Source of the DNA: Erythrocercus mccallii
Taxonomy: Eukaryota; Chordata; Aves; Passeriformes; Dicruridae
DNA: 64,000 bases
NCBI GenBank assembly: GCA_013397435.1
Contig: VZRG01000749.1
Location: 62,001-126,000 of the forward strand
Reading direction: 5' to 3'
The translations under genes were made by a program, and so were the position numbers. The notes beneath the pieces were generated by a model. It had not been told where the DNA came from. It saw only the letters and a list, made by a program, of their open reading frames with translations, and made no database searches. Below, piece after piece: positions 13,694 to 25,929 of this stretch (positions within the stretch are counted from its first letter, which is position 1; each line of letters starts with the position of its first letter).

Positions 13694-13735
13694 TATACAC
13701 ACACATATACACACAAATATGCATATATATGCATA
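13694..13735. repeat. CA/TA-rich tract with 18-bp perfect palindrome
   Basis: An alternating TACACA/TATA tract (13694-13715) is followed by a self-complementary 18-mer (13718-13735, TATGCATATATATGCATA). The palindrome could extrude as a small cruciform. It also holds two ATGCAT-type motifs, but this is most simply a decayed dinucleotide repeat. Confidence 0.8.
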
Positions 13736-15731
13736 AACCCCACTATAGCTCAGGACATTATCTTGGTTGACTTGCAATTGTACACTCACACACATTGGAA
13801 TACACTTTTTTTGCAGATACTTGATCAAGGAGCAATCACTAATAAATCCCTGAACCTGGATCAAAGATACTAAAATGATAAATCTTTTTTCTCCAGAGAT
13901 AAGAGGTTTAATTTTGGCTGAACAATCCTCCACACATTTTGGTTCTCAATGATCCTTTTGTAGCTTAACAATTAATTTTCCCATTTCTAGTCTGTGAAGA
14001 TGTGGAATTCATTTCCTGCTGGAGAGGTTACTGGAATGATAATGCACAAATGGCTTGAGATATAGCATAAATATATTATGCTTTGCTATGCCTCATTTAT
14101 TATGTAAATATGGAGATGCTCAGTGAAGGTGAAGCAGTTTGACACTGCAGCAGGGTGATGCCTTGGCTGGCAGACACTGTGAGACTGTTCAGTAATGCAA
14201 ATCAAGCACTGACCACAGAAGCTGTGGCTTCAGAGAGGGTGCCCTCCCTGTGGAAGCTGGAGGGTGTGAGGCTTTGATGGCATCTACAGCTGCTTGCAAG
14301 CAGTGAATGAAATGCAAGGAAAAGGATGCCAGACCTCTGCATATTACGAGGGCTGTAATGGCATTGTATGCTTGCTGCCTTTGGAAAGGTCCTTTATTTC
14401 CTGATTTTTCCATAGCAGCCCTCACCTACTAACCTTGGAGGAATAAGGGAACATCAAGGCACCACATCTCAGTGCCCAGATTGGTGTGGGGGTATTTGAA
14501 CAGCTATTTGCTCGCTGATTGTGAGACCTTCAAGGTCTTTTCACTGGAAACATGGCCTTCCTCAGTTTCTGTTGGCTGTTGGGAAGAGATTCTTACTGTT
14601 CCAGGAGTTGAACCCAAGGAAATCTTAGCTACATCCAAAAGACTTTGAAGAACAAGACTATGGTATTTGTCCTGATTTCACTGTTTCAGAGGGGCTGTGT
14701 CTGCTGGTCCCTGTATCCTGCAGCTGTGGTATCATGAAAACATCACAGTTATATCTCAAGATGGCATCAGACTTAGCCATGATTTTCTGAAGCAGAAACC
14801 TCTGAAAAGATGTGAAGAAAAATAAAGACAAAGAGGAACATTTTTTGTCCTTTGCCCCCGACACTTCCTGATATGGTGTGTGGGCATGACAGGAGCTAGC
14901 TTCTCCACTGGTGCTGGAGTGGAGGCTGCTCGTTTACAAGCTGCAGGATGTTACTTGGCCCTGAGTGCTTCTCAGTTCCCATAGGGGCCCTGGCTTTGGG
15001 TGCTGGGAGTGGCTCCTGCTTGCGATGTTAATACTGGCCTGTCAGTGGGTTTGGTGTGTTAGGATCATGTCTGCAGGAAGTTACTTTATACCACCATGAC
15101 AGTTGGTTTCCCCACCTTTTTAGGTAGGTGCAGCCATAAACCACCAGACACTTTAGGGGAGAATTACTCTTTGCACAGGGATTGGCACTGTTGCTGAGGG
15201 ACTTGCAGCTCAAAACGGTCCTCTGGTCCTCTCATTTTGCCTTTTCTTTCCAAATCACACTGTTTTGCATTCAACTATGCTCAATAAAAACAGCTGAGAC
15301 AAATCTGCCACTGCTACTCAATTCACAATGATTTGAAAAACAGATCTGAGCCTGAACAGTTGTTACACAAATTAGGACTCAACGTGCAAATGAAAACTAG
15401 AAAACAAACAAAACGCAGCACATTGTTGCACTACATGCCTCTCCACAAGACAGGTTTGAGGAGGGATGTTTGCTCTTCTTTTCCTCAGGAAAGCAAGGTT
15501 GCCAGCTGCTTTCCTTGTTGACAAAACAGTAAGCCTGGGAGAGGCTCACTTTGCCATCAGATAAATGGGAGGGCTTCCCATTGCCGTCATGAGTGGCAAA
15601 GTGCATCCTATGAGGGCAGAGTTTGGCATCATTATAACTAACAAGTAACTCCTGGAATTTTTCTCTCCACTGGCAGTTGACAAAATGTGGAGAGATTAAG
15701 ATTTGTACATGCCTAAAGCTTTGAATGGGTC

Positions 15732-15755
15732 AATAAATAAGTAAATAAATAAATA
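15732..15755. repeat. AAAT-type tetranucleotide repeat
   Basis: About six units of AATA/AAAT with one interruption (AAGT). Simple sequence only. Confidence 0.85.
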
Positions 15756-18194
15756 TTTCTTCCCTAAAGAAAATGCTTTCCAGAAATCAAGAACTGCTAA
15801 TACAGTGGGGGGTACTCTGAATGTGAGTGATGAGGGGAGGAAGGGGCCATGTGATGAGCAGATGTGGGATTGTTACCATGACCTTTTCTTCCTTATACTT
15901 AAAAAAAATTTCGTTTCTTGCATGCCATGGAAACAATAGTATCTGCCAGAATAAACACTGTTTAACCTAATGACCATTCTCTTGAAAATACCACTATAAA
16001 AAATTCAGCACATGTGAGCAGTTTGTGAAGTTCTGGTACAGCCTGACCTAAAAATTCAAATCAGAATAGTTTTCTGCCAATTCACTTTTACTGAAAGGCT
16101 GATGCACAGCTGCTGGTTTGGGAACTGGGTGATTTTTCATCTCTTTCAGTTAATGGCCCAAACCCAAAAATAGTCAAATGACTATTTGAGTCAAATGACA
16201 CAAACCATGAGCTCCCTTGTACAGCCTTGATCTTGGTGAGTCAATAATCTTTTCTCTTCTACAGTTAGATTCAGACACAGTTTCTCTGGGGGATTCTCCC
16301 GTAAGTGTCAATCACAGCTTAAATTCAACTTTCATTTTGCAGCACCCTGCCCTTGCAGCTAGATGTTGGAGACAAGAATTAGGTGGCACAGGAGGGAGAG
16401 AGGACATAATGGTTTCCGGTAAATCACACGCAAAACCAGCAATGTGATTGCATGTTACAACTGCCTTGGTGGTTCTCTATCCACAGAAAGAAACAATAGG
16501 TGATGCAGAGCAAAGAAAAGAGCTGAAAGCTGTAGTGCCAGGTGAGTCTGTACAGAAAAAGCCTGGTCTGGAAGAAGTGATGGTCATGGGTACATGTGAG
16601 CCAAAAGCAGGAGCTATTTCCAGCTTTGTATGGGGCAGGTCTCAGGTCCTCTCTATGCCTCAGCTTCCCAGCATGGTCAGGGCTTGCTGAGATAGTTGAT
16701 CAGCTCCTGCAGCTCTTCCCTTGCTATTGTCACACCTGCTTTTGGTCAGCTTTTCCTCAGTGAAGCACAGCACTTAAATAAAATTGCTATTTCAGAGTAC
16801 TTGCTTTGGGATCTGGGAATTTTCTGAGGCAAGATGAAAGCTCTTCTTTAAACTCCTGTGGATTAAACCATCATTGAAATAACAAGTAGAAATAATGTAA
16901 AGGAAATTTCCTTATCCTTTCACTACATCTGTGCCCTGCTCTTCTTGGGTTTGTCTGGAAGCACTCAGATTCAGGAAAGAAGCTTGTGATTTTGTTGTTG
17001 CAGGCTTGTATAGGCAGAAGGTTTAGGTAGGCTGGTATATGGAAAGCTTACCTTTTTCTCTGTGGTTTTTGAATTATTTATGTTTGAAAAGACTCAATCC
17101 TATCCTAAACCTAACACAGCTAATTCCACCAATAAACCAAGTCACTAAATATGTGTCTACATATCTTTTAAATAAAAGCAATGGCAAAATCATCTGAACA
17201 TGGATTCTCAGGGAGTCTGTGCATTTTGAAAATGCCTGTGTCAGGAGAGGAGTGTCTACAAGTGCAATTTTCAAATGTAAACCAGAATTATTCATGAGTT
17301 CATAATAATCACTCATGCCTCCCATCCAGAGCTAGTGGTTCTCTGGTGGCCTTCTTTTGTCCCTCTGCAGACAGCAGTAGTAGCAGAAAGTGTTATTACT
17401 GTGCACTAGCATTCTATTAATAATGCATATATTAAAAGTGCTTTTTTGAAGGTCTGCGTGCCTTTTCTAGAGAGTAGAAAAGTGGTGACAAGCATATTTT
17501 ATGCCTGCTCTTGTAGATTTTTGTCTTTTGCCTCATGGCAGAGAATTGCCCATGTCTTTCCTTACCCCCAGGGCCTGATGGATGGGGGAGGACAGGTTTC
17601 TTCTTGGCTGCCACCAGTCACAAAGCATCACTCAACCCTTGTGTGGGACGAGTGGGAGTATCAGAGTGAGTGAATGGGATTTCAGTAGTTTGAGCACAGG
17701 ACAGAAGAAAACACTGTATGGAGTCAGTGTAGTCTGCTGGCTGGCTCTTGGCACTGAGGGAGTGAATAGTAAAACAAAAGTAGTTTAGTCATTGCTGGTG
17801 GCCCCACTGGTATTGATTTATTTTCCTTCTCATCTCAGAGCATTCCTGCTGTGTAGAATCTCTGTTATCAGATTAGCTTTTGTGATACAGTTGGTTTGGG
17901 AAAAAAAAAAGATTTTGTTGCTACAGAAAATCATGGCTTTCAGGAGAAATAGCAAACCCTGAAATACTTCAAATCAAAATCAAACATTTCCTCAACTAAC
18001 AAGCCAGGACAATAAATTTCAGTACATATGTGAGGAGTGAGACAGACACCACTTCCTGAAAAGGCAGCTCTCTCTCTTCCTTGTGAGGTGTGTCCACAGG
18101 TAGCAGGATTGCAACAGGTCAAGATTTAAATTTCCATGTGACACAGTAGTGCCACCATGGTGATTGGAAGAGGTTTGCAAAGACTTCAGGAGAG

Positions 18195-19029
18195 CAAATG
18201 TACACCTGATTGTTGTGGTGCTATTCAGAGGGACCTCAGCTGGCTGAAGAACTGAGTAGAGAGGAACCTTGTGCAGCTCAGCAAGGGGAAATGCCAAGTC
18301 TTGCACCTGGGGAGGAACAATTCCATGCCCTGGTACAGGCTGGGGCCTGAGCAGCTGGAAAGCAGCTCTGCAGAGAATAATTTGGGGGTCATGGTAATCA
18401 GCAGGCTGACTGTGGCCCAGCAATGCAGCCTGGTGGCAAAGACCAACAGCCTCTTGGGCTGTGCTGGGAGGAGTGTTGCCAGCAGGTAAAGGGAAGGGAC
18501 CTCTCCCTTCTGCTCAGCATGCATTAGTACACATGAGGAGTGCCAGGTCCACTTCTGGGATCCTCAGTACAGAGATGTGGATGTATTGGGCTGAGTCCAG
18601 AACAGGGCCATGAAGGTGATGAAGAGACAGGAGCATTCCTTCTGTAATGAAAGCCTGGAAGAGCTGAGATTGTTCAACCTAGAAAAGAGAAGGCTCAAGG
18701 AGGGCATAAATACCTGATGGAAGGAAGTGAACAAGAGTGAGCCAGACACTTTTCTCAGAATCTTCTTGACAAGATGCACTGGGCGCAAATTAGGAATAAA
18801 AAGAAAAATTTAATCTGAATGCATGAAAATAGTTCTTTCCTTTGAAAGGTGGTCAAATTGGCATATGGCTGCCCAAAGAAGTTAAGGATCCTTCATCCTT
18901 GGAGATATCCAAACTCCAAGTGGACAGTCCTGGGAAACCTGCTGTAACTGGCCCAGCTTGAGCTGGGGGGTTTGGCAAGATGATTTCAAGAGGTGTTTGC
19001 CAACCTCAACTGTTCAGCGATTCTGTGAT
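18195..19029 (+). mobile_element. CR1 LINE, 5'-truncated, plus strand
   Basis: This is the longest and clearest CR1 copy in the window. It starts in the part of ORF2 just after the RT palm, runs through the C-terminal region and the conserved segment before the tail (GGGGGGTTTGGCAAGATGATTTC, then CCAACCTCAACTG), and ends in GATTCTGTGAT, the expected CR1 terminal octamer. The 3' edge is good to a few bases; the 5' edge is uncertain by about 20 bases. Internal stops and small deletions show it is dead. No clear target-site duplication was seen. Confidence 0.9.
18214..18640 (+). pseudogene. CR1 ORF2 fragment (post-RT region), with stops
   Basis: One reading frame carries recognisable CR1 ORF2 protein sequence. 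It reads an Ala-Ile-Gln-Arg-Asp-Leu block at about 18220, then SKGKCQVLHLGRNN and LVAKTNSLLGC in an open run from 18271, and finally CQVHFWDPQ at about 18548-18574. Stops interrupt it at 18253-18255, at 18487-18489 and near 18590. These blocks lie between the RT active site and the ORF2 C-terminus. The FADD-type catalytic box lies upstream of the truncation and is missing. It is a molecular fossil without coding potential. Confidence 0.85.
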
Positions 19030-21546
19030 ATATTAGTTGTGAACATCTGCTTGTGTCTGATAAATAAGTACTTTGAAATGATTACAATAGTGTAAAACCT
19101 AAAATACAAATAAGAAAGAAACCCTTAAAGGAGCCAATATATTGGACAATATATTGGTCCAATATTCACTGGTGATGAGATGTGCCTGTTTTTAATGATT
19201 TTTAAATTTCCACCTGGCAGAAATGAGAGATCCTCATCTGAAAGCAGTGGCATTTCAGTGTTGCTTATACGATGATAAATGGAAGCCTGACATACATCCA
19301 AACACAAGAAAATGTGTATTCCTCAGATAAAATATCTGTCTTAGTTATTTTCTGAAAGCAGCACAGGGCAATTATGTATATGCAAAGCCTAAGAGACAAA
19401 GGATTTTTTTTTATTATTTTTCAAGCACCACTTTTTTCCTAACACATTATAAATGAATAAACCTGTCACTGAGCTGAGATAAATTACTTGAAGTTCCTGG
19501 GAACTTATTACTGGCATCCCTTGTTTCACAGCTCTGACCTGCCCTTCCTAATATTTTCTTGTTCGTCTGCAGCGCATGGTGCTCAGGTTTCTCCTGGGTG
19601 GCTCCACTGTGGCTGCAGCATGAAGCTCAGAGTTATTTACATAGCCATAAAAAAGGTATCAGGATTCACCAATTATAGCCCTACTTTTACGAGAGTAGTT
19701 ATTGGAGGAACATGGGCATCCTTCTGCTGTTTCCATTGAAATCCAGGGTATAATCCCTGAAATCCAGGTATGGGCATAAGACAACCCTTGGGTTTACTAC
19801 CTTGCAGAAGACAAGTCTCACATTTTCAGTACTATGGGACTGACTCATATATTTACAAAAGCCTCACTCTGCTCAGAATAGAGCAGCAGAAACAATGCAT
19901 GTCAATGGAGATATTTGCATGTCAAGAGGAGGGTATTTGAAAGTGCTCAAATCCTGTTTTGAAAGGTGAAACAGACTGTTCAGCTTTTGACTCTCATAAT
20001 AACTCAGCCTTAGTAGCCTTAGAGATGTTTAGATCACCTTTGAAAATGAACCTTAGGCTCTAAAAGAAGAGGTGTATTGTTGAAATATTGCCTTTGATGT
20101 TGAAATAATAGGCCCCCTATATTTACGTGCCAAACATGCAGCCAAGCCAGTGCACACACAAATGCCCTTACAGGGCAGTGGATTCTGTGTTTTTGTGATT
20201 ACTGCTGCAGTGCAAATGAGTTTTCCTAATTGTATACATAGATATGTTCTGAAACTCCAGCATCTCCAGTTTTGAAAATGTATCTAAACTTGTCATAGTA
20301 TGAGAAGTCTCTCAATACATTCCTCTTTTTAAAAAAACTAGACTATTTTAAGCCCATTAATTCCTTCTCACTTCTCTAAAAATCCTAACTCAGATGCTGT
20401 ATCAAAATCCACCCCATTATTTCATGCCTGCTTTTTCCTTCAGACATCACATTTCTGCTTTCAACCTGTTACATACATAACCTTTATGAAGACTGCAAGA
20501 TACCCTGCATTTGAGGGGCAGCAGAGCCAGCTGGTGCATCTCACAAATAGCATCTCTACACCTACATCTGTTTGATGGCATTTTGCACTGCGTATACATA
20601 AAAATGTGCACCACTTGTTTCTCTGTTTTTGATAAGAAGGCATAATCAGCTCTGAACAGTTCAGCAAACCTCAATAACTTATTTTTAAGTGCACTGGATA
20701 AGGGAGGCTTTCAAACAGTGTGAAGGACATTCAAGTGTCTGCGTCAGGATGAAAGTCAGTGACAGCTGAGGTCTGACTTTCTCTGCCCATCCACCCTCCA
20801 GTCATAGCTCTCTGTGTCAAAAGTTTTCCAGGCTCTGTTGGACCTTGCTCATGTGAATGTCTTTTTCTGAGGTGTAGGGCTTATATGCTCTTCTGCTAGG
20901 TGAGATGTGTGAGACTGACATCCATGACTTTTCAGGTGTTGCTGTCTGGGAAGCTGAGTTCCTACATGTGGTCCTTTGAGCATTACCTCAATTTGCCTCC
21001 CTGCCAGCAAACAGGCTGCATCAATAAATGTTGCATAGGTAAAACCACTTGTACTTTCCTGCAAATAGACACAGTTTGAGTCTGTCCTCCTGCTCCATGT
21101 TATGTGTCATCTCACTCCAGGAATGGCCTGCTGATGGCCACAAGAGAAGCAGCCCTTATCTGTTGGGGCTGACCCTGTTGTTTTCCCTTGTGGTGCAGAA
21201 CAGTGAGATGGAGAGCCCTCAGACTTGGAGTAGTTGATGAAAATGACTGGTTTTACCTGCTCTTTGTGGATGTGTGGGGCACAAGGTTGTACAAATATGT
21301 GGTTGCTTTTCCTGGAGCACCTTGTCCATCTACTCTAGACAAAAGTAGACAAGGAAATAATTGGTATCTAACACCAAGTCACCTGAAAAGACTGACCCAT
21401 CTAATGAACTTCCTATGATGAATCCCACTGTTTCCATAGAGATCTTCAATTTTACTTCTTAGGCATGTCAAATGAGTCAGAAATAGCTGGGTTGTATTGT
21501 TGTGCATTTTGGGCCTTTTATTGCCTGATAAAGCAGAAAGAATACA
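19030..21546. other. Unique noncoding sequence
   Basis: No recognisable gene or repeat. Short open frames (to 83 codons) without motifs. Confidence 0.55.
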
Positions 21547-21700
21547 ATGGAAATAGAATGGATTAGAATAGAATAGAACAAAATAGGATAACTATTTCAG
21601 TTGGAAGGGACCTAGAATGATCATCTAGTCCAACTCTAGTTCATGTTACTGTCAAAATTTCTATCGCAGGGGCAGAATCTCACTAGTGAATTTTTCATGG
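21547..21700 (-). mobile_element. CR1 LINE 3' tail with ATTCTATTC-type end (minus strand)
   Basis: The plus strand shows AGAATAGAATAGAA followed by TTGGAAGGGACCTAGAATGATCATCTAGTCCAAC. Its complement is the standard CR1 3' segment (GTTGGACTAGATGATC...CCTTCCAAC) followed by an ATTCTATTC microsatellite tail. Only the last 100-150 bases of the element are present. The right edge is unclear because the sequence from 21650 to the LTR at 21706 matches the CR1 body poorly. Confidence 0.7.
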
Positions 21701-21705
21701 CCAGG

Positions 21706-22354
21706 TGTCCTGGGATGACTTTTTGATGCTTGTACCCCAATTGTCTGTTCTGTTTATGCTGTATATTAAGTCCTGTACCTTTAAGACTGGTTCTGAGAAT
21801 GAAGCCGGGAGGAGAAGTGCCAAATTTGTTTTCAGAAGCAGCATTCCCTCCTACACATTCCTGCTCTCGGACTGTGTTGTCTGCAGCACGGATGGACAGT
21901 GAGACAGAGATCTCCTGTGCTTTTAGTTAGTTTTTAGCTAGCTGAGGCAGAGAAGTTCCCTGGACTTATTTTCCTTTTTCTTGGGACTGTTTAACTCTGC
22001 TCTGGACTGAAAAACCCAGAGAGAAATCGGGAGCGCACACCTGTGGCCCACTGGGCCCAGGATGGGATTTTCCGGTGCCAGAGGGACTGGTAAGAGACTG
22101 AGCGAGCCGAGCTACACCTGTGGGAAGGGTTTTCTCAAGTTTGCCATCTCTCTTCAGACCAACGAGTTGTTTTGTTGTTTCATATTATTCATTTCTTATG
22201 CTTGTGGATACTTTCTTTGTTAAATAAATAGATTTTTCCACTCTTCTCTAGGAGATTTTTTCCTGGACCAGTCGGGAGAGGGGCCATTTGGGTTTGCTTC
22301 TCCAGAGGAACCCCATTCAGAGGTTTCCTCCCAAATTTGCCCTAAACCAGGACA
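21706..22354 (+). mobile_element. Solo ERV LTR (649 bp), CpG-rich
   Basis: The segment is bounded by inverted termini TGTCCTGG...CCAGGACA, giving the TG...CA ends of a retroviral LTR. In plus orientation there is a TATATTAAG/TTTAAG promoter-like AT patch at about 21758-21785 and an AATAAA at 22223-22228, which fits U3-R-U5 order and suggests the plus strand is sense. About ten CpG dinucleotides survive inside it, while its flanks have almost none, pointing to a relatively recent insertion. No internal retroviral sequence flanks either side, so it is a solo LTR. The adjacent 5-6 bases (CCAGG left, TTGGG right) do not form a target-site duplication. The superfamily (ERVK or ERVL) is not decided by what I can see. 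Confidence 0.8.
22223..22228 (+). promoter_or_regulatory. LTR polyadenylation signal AATAAA
   Basis: A canonical AATAAA lies in the 3' quarter of the LTR, about 440-460 bases after the TATA-like patch, as expected for the R region. Its strand is the main reason for calling the LTR plus-sense. Confidence 0.5.
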
Positions 22355-23465
22355 TTGGGACAGGGCAGTTTCTAGGACACTGATCCTTGTGATGAAGTAG
22401 CTTCTGTTTCTCAACCCAGAAAGCCCTGCAATTTGTTAGTTTGGAAAACTGGCATCTTAGCAACCACTCAGAGCATCCCAAAGCTCAACACTGTGGACTG
22501 TGGACACAACACCACATGACAAGGTTTCATGTGCTGGTGCTGCCTGACTCTTTCCAACAAGCTGCATGGACATTCAGTGCTCTGCTTTGAGTGGCATCTC
22601 TCAGAAAAGAATTGTTACAAAGCATCCTCTTGCCCTGTAGCTGGCAGGTGAGGACCTTTTCTGGCCCCAGCAAGGTCTTGTCAGCTGTCCAGAGCCCAGG
22701 TGCTTGGTGGGGCTGTCTGACCACGTCACTGAATGTCACTCATATCTGCATTGACGCAGTCAAGGTCTCAGTCAGATTATCTTGTGTGGTTGCCCAGGAA
22801 TGCTGGGAAGGAGCTAATCTGGCTGGCAAGTAAAAGGCACTTCTGCAATTGGAACTGCTACCAACCAGTTGGCCAGCCCACATGGAAAAATCACATAGCA
22901 CAACAAACTTGTCCTTTATTTTAATAAATGCCAGGTGACAGCTAGATAGTGAGACAGAAGCTTGATTAATTCATTGCTTGTGTTTCCTCTTGAAAGTGAC
23001 AGCACCTTCTTTCTCTGACATATAACAACCATGAACTGAAGGTTAAAGCATATGATAAAATTTCTTATTTATTTTCCCTGGTTTAGAGCCAACACTAACC
23101 TTGAAGAACATGGATTTAACTAATTAGAAGTCCTGTGCAGGGAGGGCTAGAATGGGAATTGGAGCAGCCTGGAGCTCAAGCCAGCTGCTGGCAGCACCTT
23201 GCATCTGCCAGGCTCCCATAGCTGAACATAAGGTGGACAAGACTTCTTCCTCCCAGATCTCCATCTCCTTCCTCACCAGCTCCAGGAGAGAGGATGCCTC
23301 CATGTGCCCACAGCTGCAAAGCTGGCTCTGGCTGGAGGCAGCTCAGCTTCCATTTCAAAGGTAGCTCCCAGGGCCATGGAGTTGGGAGAAAAATTCTGCA
23401 GGCAAGGGGTTTAGACCACTTAAAGACCAGAAATCCTCACAATTATTGCAACTGCTGAAGAAAAG

Positions 23466-23490
23466 CAACAACAACAACAACAAAAAAAAA
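23466..23490. repeat. (CAA)6 followed by A-run
   Basis: Six CAA units run into a run of A ending at 23490. It could be a retrotransposon tail on the plus strand, but no element body precedes it, so I call it only simple sequence. Confidence 0.85.
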
Positions 23491-25541
23491 GGCAGAAAAG
23501 GTGTTACATTTTCCAAAAACATGTGAAGTGTTGTTCTGGCTCCTTCCATCCGCCTCCTTTACCCCAGCTGGCACTGGCTGAATTCAGGTGCTAGAGAGAA
23601 AAATAGGAACTTTAAAAAGAAAAGAGGCATTTTTGCCTTTGATGATCCTTGGTATGGAAAAATCTGAAATTCTGGCAGAAATGTTTATGTGCTTTTTTCC
23701 TATGAGTTAAAAGAGAAAAGATTTAATTTCTTTCCTCTTGCTAATAGGTATTTTAGAATTTCTTGCATTAGTCAATTATAGTCTCTTTAAGCATAACCTT
23801 CCTTTTGCTTAAATGTCATTTACTTCTAGAATTTGATTTGTTCTCTACATAGAGACACAACAGGAGGCAAAAAATGCATTTATTCTTTGTACAGTGTAGC
23901 TTTGTCTCTACCAAATGGCTATTTAAAATGTTAAGTGACATTATAGTGACATTATTTGAAACTAAATTATGCATTTTCAATTACTTAATAATAATATTAA
24001 CAGGTTTTCTCAACCATTATATTTTATGTATTTTCTTTTAAAGCAGAGATCCAAGACCACAGAAACTAGTCTAGCCTATGTAAGAGCTAAAAACGTTGCC
24101 ACACCATCTGTAAGGGACATGGGGGCCAAAGATGCTGCAGAAATAATGGTATCATTTGGAGCATGAGATAGCCCATGTTTGGAGATCTTCCTGTAATTTG
24201 GCAGTTCTTCTCTTCTATCTAAATTCTTGTGATTTCCCAGTCCTTGACGTCAGATTTCAAGATCTTTGTGCACATTGGATTCTGGGAACAGATTTTTGGA
24301 GGATATTACCAAGATGAAACAGAATCTGTCAGAAAATGTTTGTGTTGTGGTATTTATGAAACATAGATAGTCTCAAAGGCTTGAGAAGTGTCATGCCAGC
24401 TTCAATGCTTTAATCAAAAGCATCTGCAAACTAATTGATCTGCTCTTGTATTTTCCATAAGCTCTTCTTGTAAACTAGTCTGCCATCACCATAAAGTAAT
24501 ATAATTGCATGATACAGTGATAACATCTTTCTGAGAATACCTGGTAATAACTAAGTTTTATAGGGGAACACACCTTAGCATTCACAAAGGCCACTCTCTC
24601 TGCCATTTGTGTGTCTTGAACTTTTGGAGCTAAAAAGTGGAGCAGTGTGCTGTGACATTATTTAAAATGCCTTGGGGAGAAATTTTAAATGATGGCTCTG
24701 TCTGTGATGAAATAAACACTAGAGGTGCTGGGGAAAAGATTCTTCCCCCATCATGAAATTTCTAGCTAAGAATCTTGTTTAGCGAAAATTTATAAGTAGT
24801 CAAGTAATTATTTTTCACTGGAAAATATTATGACAAAATTTTCAAGGACACTCATTATGAAAAAAGGCAGCTCTGGATGTAAATAATGTATTCAGCTGAA
24901 TGACATAGGAGACTTATGTAAACATATTTGGTGCATGCTCAGGTGAGAGTATTTAGGTTTTTGGAAGGAATATTCACTTTTTTATGAACTGACATTGTGA
25001 TATATGGTTCTGTAATCTAACAGTGAACAAAGAAGATATGCCTCAGTAAAACCAAAGAAGGGAATAATGTGTGTTTCCCATTTTTTCCTTTTTTGTTAAT
25101 GAATTCCACTGTTTCTGCTAATATGGGACACTACCTGTAAAGACCCTACATGAGGCAATGGTGATGAGTGATGGGTTCACATCACAAACGGTCCTAGGAT
25201 GCAAAAGGAAAGTCATCAGCCTGGATTTGCTCTTCAGTGGTGTACAGGGTCTTACCTGACAGTCTGGTGGTTATAGATGCAACTACATTGCAAATAGTTT
25301 TTACATTGTGGTGAGAGAGCAGGACAAATTAATTCAGCATGCAGATGTTATATTCAGAAACAAGGAGTGATATTAAAAGGCAGTAATTAGGGAAAAAAAA
25401 TCACAGAGAACAAGCTCAACCCCCCCAACCCTCTCGACAGTCTGAAATACTAGAAGGACAGGTGAAATGTGTGCCAAAAAATAAAAATAGAAAGTGTGAT
25501 AAAGCAGAACATGGTCAACAAAAAGTCAGGATGAGTCTAAA

Positions 25542-25579
25542 GAAGAAAAAGATGAGTGCTGAAGAAAAAGATGAGTGTC
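25542..25579. repeat. Two-copy 19-bp tandem repeat
   Basis: GAAGAAAAAGATGAGTGCT (25542-25560) is followed directly by the same unit ending TC instead of CT. It sits inside a purine-rich plus-strand open frame (25462-25728, 88 codons, Lys/Glu-rich), whose length and composition are explained by A-richness. I do not call that frame a gene. Confidence 0.85.
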
Positions 25580-25929
25580 CAAGAAAACCAATTATTTTTC
25601 TAAATAAAAATAATGGCAAGGCCCATGAAATATGTGAGCTGAAATATAAACAGGAGAATAAGAGGGCTGAAAAAAGCATTTGGAAAACACCTCACAAATG
25701 GCACTCAAGCCATTTTACTCAAGTGTAAAAAAGTTCCTTAGATACATCTAAAGAAAGGTAGTGACCTTACTGATGAATGGGACTTAATGGACAGTAAGAC
25801 ATAGCAGAACAGCACATTGGAACTTCGATGAACGCATTGCTGAAAGTGTTCAAGACATTCCCATACTGGGTACATTCCTCGGGGCCTGTGGGTCAAAGGA
25901 GTGAAATCAGTGTGAAGGAAATATGTGGG

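Larger units (their letters stand above)
11767..18194. other. Unique noncoding sequence with minor simple repeats
   Basis: Apart from three small simple-sequence tracts listed separately, nothing is recognised. Open frames of 60-83 codons on both strands are without motifs. The right edge is the start of a CR1 copy, whose 5' limit is approximate. Confidence 0.5.
22355..25929. other. Unique noncoding sequence
   Basis: No gene recognised. It holds a (CAA)6-A tract and a lysine-rich open frame at 25462-25728 that contains a 19-bp duplication; both are listed separately. The rest is AT-rich unique DNA. Confidence 0.5.

Noticed and set aside
16630..16690. MIR-like wording (GCCTCAGCTTCCCAGCATGG)
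   Set aside because: Only about 20 bases resemble a MIR core and the neighbouring MIR segments are missing.
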